A stretch of 64,000 nucleotides of DNA from Rhizobium esperanzae (GTDB lineage Bacteria; Pseudomonadota; Alphaproteobacteria; Rhizobiales; Rhizobiaceae): assembly GCF_002204185.1 (NCBI RefSeq), contig NZ_MXPU01000002.1, positions 186,001 to 250,000 on the forward strand, read 5' to 3'. The notes beneath the pieces are model-generated. The model ran no database searches and was not told where the DNA came from. It saw nothing but the letters and a program-made list of their open reading frames with translations. Below are positions 48,032-57,389 of the stretch, one piece after another. Position 1 is the stretch's first letter; every line of letters starts with the position of its first letter. A program made the translations under genes and the position numbers.

Positions 48032-48439
48032 ATGGTAGCCGCAATGCCGCTGATGATTATTCCGTTTATTCTTTACAATCTGGCGATGCTCGGCCTGATG
48101 GGCGGCGGCGGCATCGCAACCTTGCAGCACGACATCATCGTGCTGTCGATGCTCTCGGGCGCGATCTGGAGCATGGCGCTCGGCGATCTCTTCATCGTCG
48201 TCGCCCTCATCGTGTTGTTTTTCGAAATCCTGAAAGCAACGCGAACCGGGCCCGGCAACCTGCTCAACCACATATTGTCGATGCTGGTCTTCATCGCCTT
48301 CCTGGTCGAGTTTCTGCTCGTCCAGGACGCTGCGACGCAAGTGTTCTTCATTTTGATGACGATCGCTCTAATCGATGTGATCGGCGGTTTTGCCGTTTCG
48401 ATCCGAAGCGCCGGGCGGGATGTCTCTATCGGTCTATAG
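48032..48439 (+). CDS. Four-span membrane protein of unknown function
   Basis: A 135-residue integral membrane protein with four hydrophobic spans (around residues 4-22, 34-50, 52-70 and 82-120) and short loops. AAGGAG stands nine bases before the ATG at 48032. I do not recognise a functional family. It converges on phaR, overlapping its stop by six bases, so the two transcripts share their ends. Confidence 0.75.
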   Translation: MVAAMPLMIIPFILYNLAMLGLMGGGGIATLQHDIIVLSMLSGAIWSMALGDLFIVVALIVLFFEILKATRTGPGNLLNHILSMLVFIAFLVEFLLVQDAATQVFFILMTIALIDVIGGFAVSIRSAGRDVSIGL

Positions 48440-49009
48440 GTTGTCGAGTTTATTCTGGAGAGCGCGGAGCTGCTCCTTCAGCTCGTCGATATCCTTGGCC
48501 TCGGCCTTGCGGCTTTCCTTGGCCGCCGGCGGCGCCATGAATGGCGAAAACATCTGCATTGCCTGCTGAAACAGCTCGGTATTGCGGCGGACCTGGTCCT
48601 CGACCATCTGCATCGGCAATTGCAGGTTCTTGCCGAGCGGCGTTTCGCCGAAGGCACGGTTTACCTGTTCGCGCATCTGGGACTGCTGTTCGCTGAAGGC
48701 GCGCATCGAATGTTCGAGGAAGCTCGGCACGACCATCTGCATCTGGTCACCGTAATAGGTGATCAGCTGGCGCAGGAAGGAGATCGGAAGCAGTGTGTTG
48801 CCGGTTTTCGATTCCTGCTCGAAGATGATCTGGGTCAGCACCGAATGGGTGATGTCATCCCCGCTTTTTGCGTCCTGGACGGTAAAATCTTCGCCCTTCT
48901 TCACCATCTCCGCCAGATCTTCCAGCGTCACGTAGGTGCTGGTGCCTGTATTGTATAGGCGGCGATTGGCGTATTTCTTGATGACTATCTGACCCTCGTT
49001 CTTCGCCAT
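48434..49009 (-). CDS. phaR: Polyhydroxyalkanoate synthesis repressor
   Basis: A 191-residue PhaR/AniA-type regulator. The PHB/PHA DNA-binding domain is IVIKKYANRRLYNTGTSTYVTLEDLAEMV at residues 8-36, followed by the accumulation-regulator domain (LPISFLRQLITYYGDQMQMVVPSFLEHSM). The C-terminus is a short Lys/Glu-rich coiled coil. It senses PHB and represses phasin and carbon-flow genes. AGGAGG precedes the ATG. It is divergent from phaA with 238 bp between, where its own and phaA promoters must lie. Confidence 0.93.
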   Translation of the reverse strand: MAKNEGQIVIKKYANRRLYNTGTSTYVTLEDLAEMVKKGEDFTVQDAKSGDDITHSVLTQIIFEQESKTGNTLLPISFLRQLITYYGDQMQMVVPSFLEHSMRAFSEQQSQMREQVNRAFGETPLGKNLQLPMQMVEDQVRRNTELFQQAMQMFSPFMAPPAAKESRKAEAKDIDELKEQLRALQNKLDNL

Positions 49010-49220
49010 ATCAGCCTCCTGAACCCCCGTCTGATTTTTGGATGTTCCTCCACTTCAGACTGTAAACGCAAAAGAAGGCCGGTGACAATCTCTTTGTGCG
49101 TTGCGGCAAACCTTTAACAGATCAGCTGAATCGGCTTTGACGGCTGCCGCCGAAAAATCGCGGCGGCCAGTCTTCCCGTTTGACTTGTGCTCAAAGCTTT
49201 GCCAGTTTCCGCTTATGTAA

Positions 49221-50429
<1,209 letters not shown>

Positions 50430-50496
50430 TAGCATACGATCCGTCATTGATTGAAATGCCGCCACGAGTGGCGAAAACACAGAGGGGGAGCGGAAC

Positions 50497-51222
50497 ATGA
50501 GCAGAGTGGCTCTGGTCACCGGAGGTACACGCGGCATCGGCGCGGCGATATCCATGGCGCTGAAAAATGCCGGCTACAGGGTTGCGGCCACTTATGCCGG
50601 TAACGACGAGAAGGCTCATGCCTTCCACGACGTCACCGGGGTTGCGGTATTCAAATGGGATGTTTCGGACTACGCTGCCTGCGGTGAAGGGATCACCAAG
50701 GTCGAACGAGAGATCGGGCCGGTCGAAATCCTCGTCAACAATGCCGGCATCACCCGCGACGCGATGTTCCACAAGATGACGCCGCAACAGTGGCACGAGG
50801 TGATCAACACCAACCTGACCGGCCTGTTCAACATGACGCATCAGGTCTGGAGCGGCATGCGCGACCGCAGCTTCGGCCGCATCGTCAATATCTCCTCGAT
50901 CAACGGCCAGAAGGGCCAGATGGGCCAGGCGAACTATTCGGCGGCCAAGGCGGGCGATCTGGGCTTTACCAAGGCGCTTGCCCAGGAAGGGGCGGCGAAA
51001 AACATCACCGTCAATGCCATCTGCCCCGGTTATATCGGGACGGAAATGGTGCTTGCCGTGCCGGAGAAAGTGCTGAATGAACGCATCATTCCGCAGATCC
51101 CGGTCGGCCGGCTCGGCGAACCGGAAGAAATCGCGCGCTGCGTCACCTTCCTCGTCTCCGACGATGCCGGCTTCATCACCGGTTCGACGCTGACGGCCAA
51201 TGGCGGGCAGTTCTTCGTTTAA
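50497..51222 (+). CDS. phaB: Acetoacetyl-CoA reductase
   Basis: A 241-residue short-chain dehydrogenase that reduces acetoacetyl-CoA to 3-hydroxybutyryl-CoA with NADPH. TGGTRGIG is the cofactor loop, NNAG lies near residue 84, and the catalytic YxxxK is Y147/K151 (YSAAKAG). The QMGQANY context before the tyrosine is typical of PhaB. GGGGGAG precedes the ATG. A terminator follows at 51274, closing the phaAB unit. Confidence 0.95.
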   Translation: MSRVALVTGGTRGIGAAISMALKNAGYRVAATYAGNDEKAHAFHDVTGVAVFKWDVSDYAACGEGITKVEREIGPVEILVNNAGITRDAMFHKMTPQQWHEVINTNLTGLFNMTHQVWSGMRDRSFGRIVNISSINGQKGQMGQANYSAAKAGDLGFTKALAQEGAAKNITVNAICPGYIGTEMVLAVPEKVLNERIIPQIPVGRLGEPEEIARCVTFLVSDDAGFITGSTLTANGGQFFV

Positions 51223-51273
51223 GACAGCAGATCCTGGGAGCAAAGCAACCTAGCCCCTTATCCGAAGCCAACA

Positions 51274-51305
51274 GGGCCGAACCATTGGTCTCGGCCCGTT
51301 CTTTT
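51274..51305 (+). terminator. Intrinsic terminator after phaB
   Basis: GGGCCGA (51274-51280) and TCGGCCC (51291-51297) around a ten-base loop, then GTTCTTTT. Confidence 0.8.
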
Positions 51306-51349
51306 CATCATCCGTAAACGGGGCGAAGGGACAGCACTGGCCTCTCGAT

Positions 51350-51513
51350 TCCCCCTTCTCCCCTCGTGGAGAAGGTGCCCGTAGGGCCGGCGCCGCCGGT
51401 CTTTCCAATCACCCACCCATCCGGGACTTCGATAGATTATTTTAAGGGGAGGGATGTTCCGTGTGGCCCCCTCATCCGCCTGCCGGCACCTTCTCCGCGC
51501 TGGGGAGAAAGGG
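51350..51513. repeat. Rhizobial intergenic mosaic element (RIME-like), two inverted copies
   Basis: The left half reads CCCCCTTCTCCCCTCGTGG and continues AGAAGGTGCCCGTAGGGC. The right half is an inverted copy, CCCTCATCCGCCTGCCGGC followed by ACCTTCTCCGCGCTGGGGAGAAAGGG in outline. Each copy has its own small hairpin. This matches the RIME type of dispersed repeat known from rhizobia. No gene lies in 51223-51635. Confidence 0.75.
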
Positions 51514-51582
51514 TATGTTGCGCTGCCTACGTTCCTCGCCTCTCTCGCGACCGTCAACGCCACGTTGACGGACCCGCCGGCA

Positions 51583-51608
51583 AAGAAAAACGGGCGCCAA
51601 AGCGCCCG
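51583..51608 (-). terminator. Intrinsic terminator of the glycine-zipper lipoprotein gene
   Basis: On the minus strand, CGGGCGC-TTTG-GCGCCCG is followed by TTTTTCTTT (plus-strand stem 51591-51597 with 51602-51608). Confidence 0.88.
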
Positions 51609-51635
51609 TTGGGAAGTCCGATATGCGTTTGCCGG

Positions 51636-51896
51636 TCAGTAGCGGCAACGAGCCTCGTAGCGGCGGCCGTAGCGATCGCGATAGATGCAGTAGCCGCGGC
51701 GTTCGACCGACTGGCCGATGAGAGCGCCGGTCAGGCCGCCGGCAACGGCGCCGACAGCGGCACCACCCCAGCTGTTGGTGACGGCGCCGCCGATGACCGC
51801 ACCGGTGCCGGCGCCGATCGCCGTGCCCTGCTCGGTCGCGGTGCAGGATGCGAGAGCGCCCACGAGCGCGCCAATAAGAACAATCTTCTTCATCAT
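51636..51896 (-). CDS. Small glycine-zipper lipoprotein
   Basis: An 86-residue protein with a lipoprotein signal (MMKKIVLIGALVGALASC, lipobox LASC, cysteine at residue 18) and a Gly/Ala repeat region (IGAGTGAVIGGAVTNSWGGAAVGAVAGGLTGALIG) of the glycine-zipper type found in outer-membrane-associated proteins. A Tyr/Arg-rich tail with two cysteines follows. Such proteins are abundant envelope components with no fixed role. It is followed on the same strand by its own terminator, and a DUF3309-like gene lies just upstream. Confidence 0.85.
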   Translation of the reverse strand: MMKKIVLIGALVGALASCTATEQGTAIGAGTGAVIGGAVTNSWGGAAVGAVAGGLTGALIGQSVERRGYCIYRDRYGRRYEARCRY

Positions 51897-51922
51897 GTCG
51901 TAACTCCCCAGGTTGTCGGGCT

Positions 51923-52078
51923 TTAGATGCGGCCCATTAGTACAAGGATAATGATAATGACGAGAACTAGCCCCAAACCGCCGGAAGGTCCATAGCCCCA
52001 GCCACGGCTATAACCCCAATTTGGCAAGGCTCCGATCAAGAGCAGAATGAGGATAACGAGAAGTATCGTGCCAAGCAT
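51923..52078 (-). CDS. DUF3309-type small membrane peptide, 51 residues
   Basis: A 51-residue protein starting MLGTILLVILILLLIGALP, with a Trp/Tyr/Gly-rich middle (NWGYSRGWGYGPSGG) and a second hydrophobic stretch ending LVLMGRI. This layout of two short spans around an aromatic-glycine turn is that of DUF3309, a family common in proteobacteria and of unknown function. It is too short for usual gene-calling thresholds but is an intact frame. It lies 26 bp upstream of the glycine-zipper lipoprotein on the same strand, so the two may be co-transcribed. Confidence 0.8.
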   Translation of the reverse strand: MLGTILLVILILLLIGALPNWGYSRGWGYGPSGGLGLVLVIIIILVLMGRI

Positions 52079-52252
52079 GGTGTTTTTCCTTCATTTCATC
52101 CGCAATCTGGATGGACAAGAAACACGCATTGGCGATTTTTGTTCCCGGTTGGGCGCGTGAATTAGGACGCAAGGCGATTCATGGTTTGTGAACCCTCACC
52201 CCCGACAAATCGCTCGTATGGTTAAAAAGGCATTTAGATACAACATGTTGCG

Positions 52253-52303
52253 GTGAACAAAGCGGGAAGGTCTGAATGTCTTCGATTCGTCGGTGATTCG
52301 TTC
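52253..52303 (+). repeat. Phased GANTC repeat, copy 1 of 3
   Basis: GTGAACAAAG at 52253 begins the copy, GATTCGTC follows exactly 31 bases after the first G (52284), and GATTCGTTC ends it (52295-52303). Two GANTC sites are 11 bp apart. The interval 52079-52873 around the three copies shows no convincing gene. Confidence 0.75.
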
Positions 52304-52447
52304 CGTTTTTGATCGGTCCAGTGGCGCAAGCGGGTCAGGCCTAACGCTGTGTGAATTTGCTCGCCGGAAGATTAACACCGACGTGACGAGACCTTTCCGC
52401 TGCCCCGCATCTAGCGGCGGACCATCACGACACCACCAGATATGGCC

Positions 52448-52497
52448 GTGAACGAAAGGGGAAAACAGCACAGTCGGCGATTCGTCCCGATTCGTTC
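52448..52497 (+). repeat. Phased GANTC repeat, copy 2 of 3
   Basis: GTGAACGAAAG at 52448, GATTCGTC at 52479 (again +31) and GATTCGTTC at 52489-52497, here 10 bp apart. It lies 195 bp after copy 1. Like copy 1 it is followed by TTTGATCG. Confidence 0.75.
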
Positions 52498-52649
52498 CGG
52501 ATTTGATCGAAGGGTTAATTTCGGCGGATTTTTTCACTTGGCGAAAAGCGCATGACAGACCTCAGGCAGGGCGACAAAAATGCGAGCAGGAGAGAGTCCC
52601 GCGATTCAGCATTTAGTAGGAAAAAGTGATTCAAAATCAATACTTAGCC

Positions 52650-52700
52650 GTGAACAAAAGCTGAATCAGCAGGAGTCAGCGATTCGTCTCTGATTCGTTC
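52650..52700 (+). repeat. Phased GANTC repeat, copy 3 of 3
   Basis: GTGAACAAAAG at 52650, GATTCGTC at 52681 (again +31) and GATTCGTTC at 52692-52700. It lies 202 bp after copy 2 and is the richest in GANTC, with further sites at 52594, 52603, 52628, 52663 and 52673. Confidence 0.75.
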
Positions 52701-52873
52701 TCACGCTGTTCCAAATCGGAAATTCGCACCGCCTGGACGACTCGCAAAGGTCGCAATCCCCGGCGCATTTTGAAATCTGCCCTTGCGTTTGCGGCGGCAG
52801 CTGTCCATGTGTTCTGTGCCTCATCGAGAGGGCAAAACTTTCCCGGGGCGCGCTTGCCTCACTTGCATGGACC

Positions 52874-55800
52874 ATGACTCTGACTTCGCAGCCGATGATT
52901 CTGAGCGGGCGCGGTGTGACCGCGGTGCTTGGACCAACCAATACCGGTAAGACCCATTATGCCATTGAGCGCATGGTCGCACACGGGACCGGCGTGATCG
53001 GCCTGCCGCTCAGGCTCCTGGCCCGCGAGGTCTATACGCGGGTGGTGGAGAAGGTCGGTTTGCAGAACGTGGCGCTGGTCACCGGCGAAGAAAAGATTTC
53101 GCCGCCCAATGCGCGTTTTTCCGTTTGCACGGTCGAGGCGATGCCGCGGGAGACCAAAGCCGCCTTTGTCGCGATCGACGAGGTGCAGCTCGCCGGCGAT
53201 CTCGAGCGTGGGCATATCTTCACCGACCGCATCCTGCACCTTCGCGGCCGTGATGAAACGCTGCTGCTGGGTGCAGGGACGATGCGGCCGATCCTGCAGC
53301 ACATCCTGCCCGGGATTACGATCGTCGAGCGGCCGCGGCTTTCGCATCTCCTTTACGCCGGGCAGAAGAAGATCACCCGGCTGCCGCAGCGTTCCGCCAT
53401 CGTCGCCTTTTCCGCCGATGAGGTCTATGCCATCGCCGAGCTCATCCGCCGGCAGCGCGGCGGCGCGGCGGTCGTGCTGGGGGCGCTCAGCCCGCGCACC
53501 CGCAATGCGCAGGTCGCGCTCTATCAGGCGGGCGACGTCGAATATCTGGTGGCGACCGATGCGATCGGCATGGGCCTCAATCTCGATGTCGATCACGTCG
53601 CCTTCGCCCAGGACAGAAAATTCGACGGCTACCAGTTCCGCAACCTCAATCCGGCCGAACTCGGCCAGATCGCCGGCCGCGCCGGACGGCACGTGCGGGA
53701 CGGAACCTTCGGCGTCACCGGCCAGGTCTCGCCCTTCGACGAGGAACTGGTGCAGCGCATCGAGGGACATGAATTCGACAACGTCAAGGTTCTGCAGTGG
53801 CGCACGACGGAGATGGACTTTTCCTCGATTCAGTCGCTGCGCGCCAGCCTGGAGGCCGGGCCGCGCGTGCCCGGGCTGACGCGGGCGCTGCCGGCGGTCG
53901 ACCAGCAGGCGCTCGAGCAGCTTTCGCGCTACCCCGAGGTAATGGACCTCGCCGACAGGCCAGCCCGTGTCGAAAAACTCTGGGAGGCTTGCGCGCTGCC
54001 CGACTACCGGCGTATCACTCCGGCCCAACATGCCGATCTTATTTCGACCCTCTTTTCCGATCTCGTGCGCTATGGCACGGTAAATGAGCAGTTTCTTGCG
54101 GAGCAGGTTCATCGCTCGGATCGAACTGATGGGGAGATTGACACGCTTTCGGCGCGAATCGCGCAGATAAGGACCTGGACCTACGTTTCGAATCGGCCCG
54201 GCTGGCTTGCCGATCCGACACATTGGCAGGAAAAGACGCGGGAAATCGAAGATCGATTGTCCGATGCGTTACATGAAAGGTTGACGAAACGCTTTGTTGA
54301 TCGCAGGACATCTGTGCTCATGAAGCGCCTGAGAGAGAATGCGATGCTGGAAGCTGAAATCAGTGTGAATGGCGATGTCTTCGTTGAAGGACATCATGTA
54401 GGGCAGTTGAGCGGATTCCGTTTCACCCCGGTGGCGGGAACGGATGGACCGGATGCCAAGGCGGTTCAGGCTGCGTCGCAGAAGGCGCTCGCGCTCGAGT
54501 TCGAGGCCCGTGCGGCCCGGCTGCATGCCGCGGGCAATAGCGATCTGGCGATCGGTTCGGATGGCTTGATCCGTTGGCTCGGCGATCCGGTGGCGCGGCT
54601 TTCCGGCAGCGACCACGTCATGCGTCCGCGTGTGATTTTGCTTGCCGACGAGCAGTTGACGGGCAATGCCCGCGATCACGTCGCCGCCCGTATAGAACGT
54701 TTCGTCAATCATCACATCAGCACGGTGTTGAAGCCGCTGGACGATCTGTCGCGCGCCGAAGACCTGCAGGGTCTTGCCAAGGGCCTTGCCTTCCAGCTGG
54801 TCGAAAATCTCGGCGTGCTCTTCCGCCGTGATGTCACCGAGGAGGTGAAGTCGCTGGATCAGGAGGCTCGCGCCTCAATGCGCCGCTACGGCGTGCGTTT
54901 CGGGGCCTATCATATCTTCGTTCCGGCCCTTCTGAAGCCGGCACCTGCCGAACTGATCACGTTGCTCTGGGCGTTGAAGAACGACGGTCTCGACAAGCCG
55001 GGTTACGGCGATCTCATTCCCGTGCTTGCCGCCGGGCGCACCTCGGTCGTCACCGATCCGAGCTTCGAGCGGATGTTCTACAAGCTCGCCGGCTTCCGTT
55101 TCCTCGGCAAGCGCGCCGTGCGCATCGACATCCTGGAGCGGCTCGCCGATATCATCCGTCCGCTGCTGCAATGGAAGCCCGGTCAGAGCAATCGTCCGGA
55201 AGGCGCCTATGACGGTCGCCGTTTCACGACGACGACGGCGATGCTGTCGATTCTCGGGGCGACGCTCGAGGACATGGAAGAGATCCTCAAGGGCCTCGGC
55301 TATCGCGCCGATGCCGTGAAGGCGGAAGAGGCGTCGGCCCATCTTGCGGCGCAGGACGCAGCTTCAGCCCCTGCCGCCTCCGCGGAAACATCCGCGGAAG
55401 AAGCGGCGGAAAAAGCCGATCACGACGATGCCGACGGAGCGACCGAAGAGGCTGCTTCCGAGGCATCCGCAGCCGAGCCAGCTTCGACGGCGGCCGACGT
55501 CCCCGCGACAGAAGCGAGCGACGGCAACGCGGCGGCCGAAGAGACGGAGGCAACTGCTTCGGCAGAGGCTGCCGCTTCCGGGGAAGCTGGTGAGCCGGCG
55601 GAACCGAAGCCGGTTCTTTTGTGGCGTCTCGGCGGCCGCAATGACAATCATCGCCAAGCACGCAGCGGCCATGGCGAACGCCGGGGCGGCCAGAACCAGG
55701 ATCGCGGCGAGCGCAATCGCCGTCCGAACGGTGGTGAAGGCGGCGAGGGCAACCGTGGCGGCGACGGGCGCGACAACCGCCACGGCCGCGGCAAGGACGG

Positions 55801-56056
55801 TGGCGGCCGCGACGGCGGCAGGCCGCAGCAGGCAAGGGGCGAGCGCAAGGACCAGCCGCGCGGTGATCGTCAGGATCGTGGCGACCGGAAGGACCGCGGC
55901 GAGCGTAACGATCGCAATGACCGTAACGACCGCAACAACAATCGCGGCGCCCAGCCGCTGCGCTTCGAGGCCAAGCCGCCGCGCAAGGAGAAGCCGATCG
56001 ATCCGGATTCGCCCTTCGCCAAGCTCGCAGCTCTCAAGGAACAGATGAAGAAGTAA
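52874..56056 (+). CDS. SUV3-like DEAD/DExH-box RNA helicase with arginine/glycine-rich tail
   Basis: A 1060-residue helicase related to mitochondrial Suv3. Walker A is GPTNTGKTH near residue 20, the DExH motif is DEVQ near residue 98, and motif VI is QIAGRAGRHVRDG near residue 262. A helical Suv3-type region follows, then an Ala/Glu-rich linker (about residues 820-910), and a tail of roughly 140 residues made of RGE, GDR, RND and GGR repeats that probably binds RNA. Eukaryotic Suv3 works in RNA degradation; a similar role here is inference. A small S4 RNA-binding protein gene begins two bases after its stop, so the pair is co-expressed. Confidence 0.88.
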   Translation: MTLTSQPMILSGRGVTAVLGPTNTGKTHYAIERMVAHGTGVIGLPLRLLAREVYTRVVEKVGLQNVALVTGEEKISPPNARFSVCTVEAMPRETKAAFVAIDEVQLAGDLERGHIFTDRILHLRGRDETLLLGAGTMRPILQHILPGITIVERPRLSHLLYAGQKKITRLPQRSAIVAFSADEVYAIAELIRRQRGGAAVVLGALSPRTRNAQVALYQAGDVEYLVATDAIGMGLNLDVDHVAFAQDRKFDGYQFRNLNPAELGQIAGRAGRHVRDGTFGVTGQVSPFDEELVQRIEGHEFDNVKVLQWRTTEMDFSSIQSLRASLEAGPRVPGLTRALPAVDQQALEQLSRYPEVMDLADRPARVEKLWEACALPDYRRITPAQHADLISTLFSDLVRYGTVNEQFLAEQVHRSDRTDGEIDTLSARIAQIRTWTYVSNRPGWLADPTHWQEKTREIEDRLSDALHERLTKRFVDRRTSVLMKRLRENAMLEAEISVNGDVFVEGHHVGQLSGFRFTPVAGTDGPDAKAVQAASQKALALEFEARAARLHAAGNSDLAIGSDGLIRWLGDPVARLSGSDHVMRPRVILLADEQLTGNARDHVAARIERFVNHHISTVLKPLDDLSRAEDLQGLAKGLAFQLVENLGVLFRRDVTEEVKSLDQEARASMRRYGVRFGAYHIFVPALLKPAPAELITLLWALKNDGLDKPGYGDLIPVLAAGRTSVVTDPSFERMFYKLAGFRFLGKRAVRIDILERLADIIRPLLQWKPGQSNRPEGAYDGRRFTTTTAMLSILGATLEDMEEILKGLGYRADAVKAEEASAHLAAQDAASAPAASAETSAEEAAEKADHDDADGATEEAASEASAAEPASTAADVPATEASDGNAAAEETEATASAEAAASGEAGEPAEPKPVLLWRLGGRNDNHRQARSGHGERRGGQNQDRGERNRRPNGGEGGEGNRGGDGRDNRHGRGKDGGGRDGGRPQQARGERKDQPRGDRQDRGDRKDRGERNDRNDRNDRNNNRGAQPLRFEAKPPRKEKPIDPDSPFAKLAALKEQMKK

Positions 56057-56058
56057 TC

Positions 56059-56463
56059 ATGGGCGGGGAGACACAGCCGGCAAGCGGTTCGCGCCAGCGC
56101 ATCGACAAGTGGCTGTTCTTCACGCGCATGGTGAAGTCGCGCTCGCTGGCCCAGAGCCATGTCCAGTCGGGGCACGTGCGCATCAACGGCGAGCGCTGCA
56201 GTCACCCGAGCCAGATGGTCAAGCCGGGTGACCGCGTCGAACTGACGCTGGAGCGGCGCGACGTCGTCCTCGTCGTTCGTCTCGCCGGGGATCGGCGGGG
56301 TCCCTATGAGGAGGCTCGCCTGCTCTACGACGACCAATCCCCATCGCCGGATGAGACAAAACGTCTCACGCCGTTTGAGCAAGCGACCCGTGCGACCGGT
56401 ACCGGCCGTCCGACCAAGAAGGAAAGACGTGCAATCGACAGGCTGATGTCGGACGAGGATTAG
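56059..56463 (+). CDS. S4-domain RNA-binding protein (Hsp15-like)
   Basis: A 134-residue protein with an N-terminal S4 domain (RIDKWLFFTRMVKSRSLAQSHVQSGHVRINGERC) like E. coli Hsp15/HslR, which binds stalled 50S subunits carrying nascent chains. The C-terminal half is charged and basic (RPTKKERRAIDRL). It begins two bases after the helicase stop codon, suggesting a shared RNA or ribosome function. Confidence 0.88.
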   Translation: MGGETQPASGSRQRIDKWLFFTRMVKSRSLAQSHVQSGHVRINGERCSHPSQMVKPGDRVELTLERRDVVLVVRLAGDRRGPYEEARLLYDDQSPSPDETKRLTPFEQATRATGTGRPTKKERRAIDRLMSDED

Positions 56464-56656
56464 AAAACTCTGTCTCCGGCGGCGGCTTTTGCAGATCGTT
56501 TATCCTTGAAATCCGGCGCTAAAGCCGATAGGTCACTGACAACTTGCCGGAAGCGTGCTTGCCTGCCAAGCCTGTCCACGCTTTTCGCCCGGCAAGGGGA
56601 TAGGCGCGACGTTCCAGGTTGCCCGGCCCCATCCGCATGAAATCCTGGAGTTCTTC

Positions 56657-56995
56657 ATGACCTATGTCGTGACCGACAATTGCATCAAGTGCAAATACAC
56701 CGATTGCGTGGAAGTCTGCCCCGTCGACTGCTTTTATGAAGGCGAGAATTTTCTCGTCATCCATCCCGACGAATGCATCGATTGCGGCGTCTGCGAACCG
56801 GAATGTCCCGCCGAGGCGATCAAGCCGGATACCGAGCCGGGCCTCGACAAATGGCTGAAGATCAATACCGAGTATGCCAGCATCTGGCCGAATATCACGG
56901 TCAAGAAGGACCCGTTGCCGGAGGCCAAGGAAATGGATGGCCAGACCGGAAAATTCGAGAAATACTTCTCCGAAAAACCCGGTTCCGGCGACTAA
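56657..56995 (+). CDS. fdxA: 7Fe ferredoxin (FdxA / ferredoxin II)
   Basis: A 112-residue ferredoxin of the 3Fe-4S/4Fe-4S type. The two cysteine clusters are [18 protein letters not shown] at the N-terminus and [12 protein letters not shown] in the middle, and the long C-terminal extension ([19 protein letters not shown]) is typical of FdxA. It is a soluble low-potential electron carrier. The start at 56657 ([12 protein letters not shown]) is the standard one; the frame open upstream is not conserved. The CTGGAG before it is a modest ribosome site. Confidence 0.96.
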   Translation: MTYVVTDNCIKCKYTDCVEVCPVDCFYEGENFLVIHPDECIDCGVCEPECPAEAIKPDTEPGLDKWLKINTEYASIWPNITVKKDPLPEAKEMDGQTGKFEKYFSEKPGSGD

Positions 56996-57111
56996 GACGG
57001 TTGCGCGATTCGGCCGTCGCATTTGAGCGGCCATGCGGTGAAACGTTTTAAATCCTGCGTCTGGCATATGGGTGATCTGTGTTGGCCGCATGACTCAGAC
57101 GAAGCAAATTA

Positions 57112-57140
57112 TTGATTTCCTCATATTTTTGTGATAGGTT
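57112..57140 (+). promoter_or_regulatory. Probable promoter of carD
   Basis: TTGATT (57112-57117) and TAGGTT (57135-57140) are spaced by 17 bases in an AT-rich pocket. It would give a 240-base leader before carD, containing several short hairpins. Confidence 0.4.
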
Positions 57141-57389
57141 TCGCCTACTGTTCCATTTGTGGCATGACGCATGCCCAAAACCATCACGAAAGCAAAACCA
57201 ATCCGTACGCGGTTTCCGTGACATATCAACGCTTTGAGCGCCGGGTCCCCCAGATCGCGCGCAAGAAGTCCTTGCTTTTGGCTGATGGGACCAGAGTGAA
57301 GTCACCCGACGGATGCAACCGTCTCAACCGGGCCTGACTGACCCGGCTCCGGCCGCCGCCGGAAGCGTAACAGGGAGTTTTTGATTAGA

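Noticed and set aside
52196..52537. A 113-codon minus-strand frame across the GANTC repeats
   Set aside because: No ribosome site or family match, and it crosses two repeat copies in the same way as a chance frame would.
52253..52700. Chromosomal replication origin at the GANTC-rich repeats
   Set aside because: No DnaA boxes of the TTATCCACA type, no strongly AT-rich unwinding region, and no hemE, dnaA or parAB genes near it.
57131..57337. A 68-codon GTG-started frame before carD with a CSICG motif
   Set aside because: It has no ribosome site, starts inside the probable promoter, and its basic second half looks like a non-coding leader. It could be revisited if conserved.
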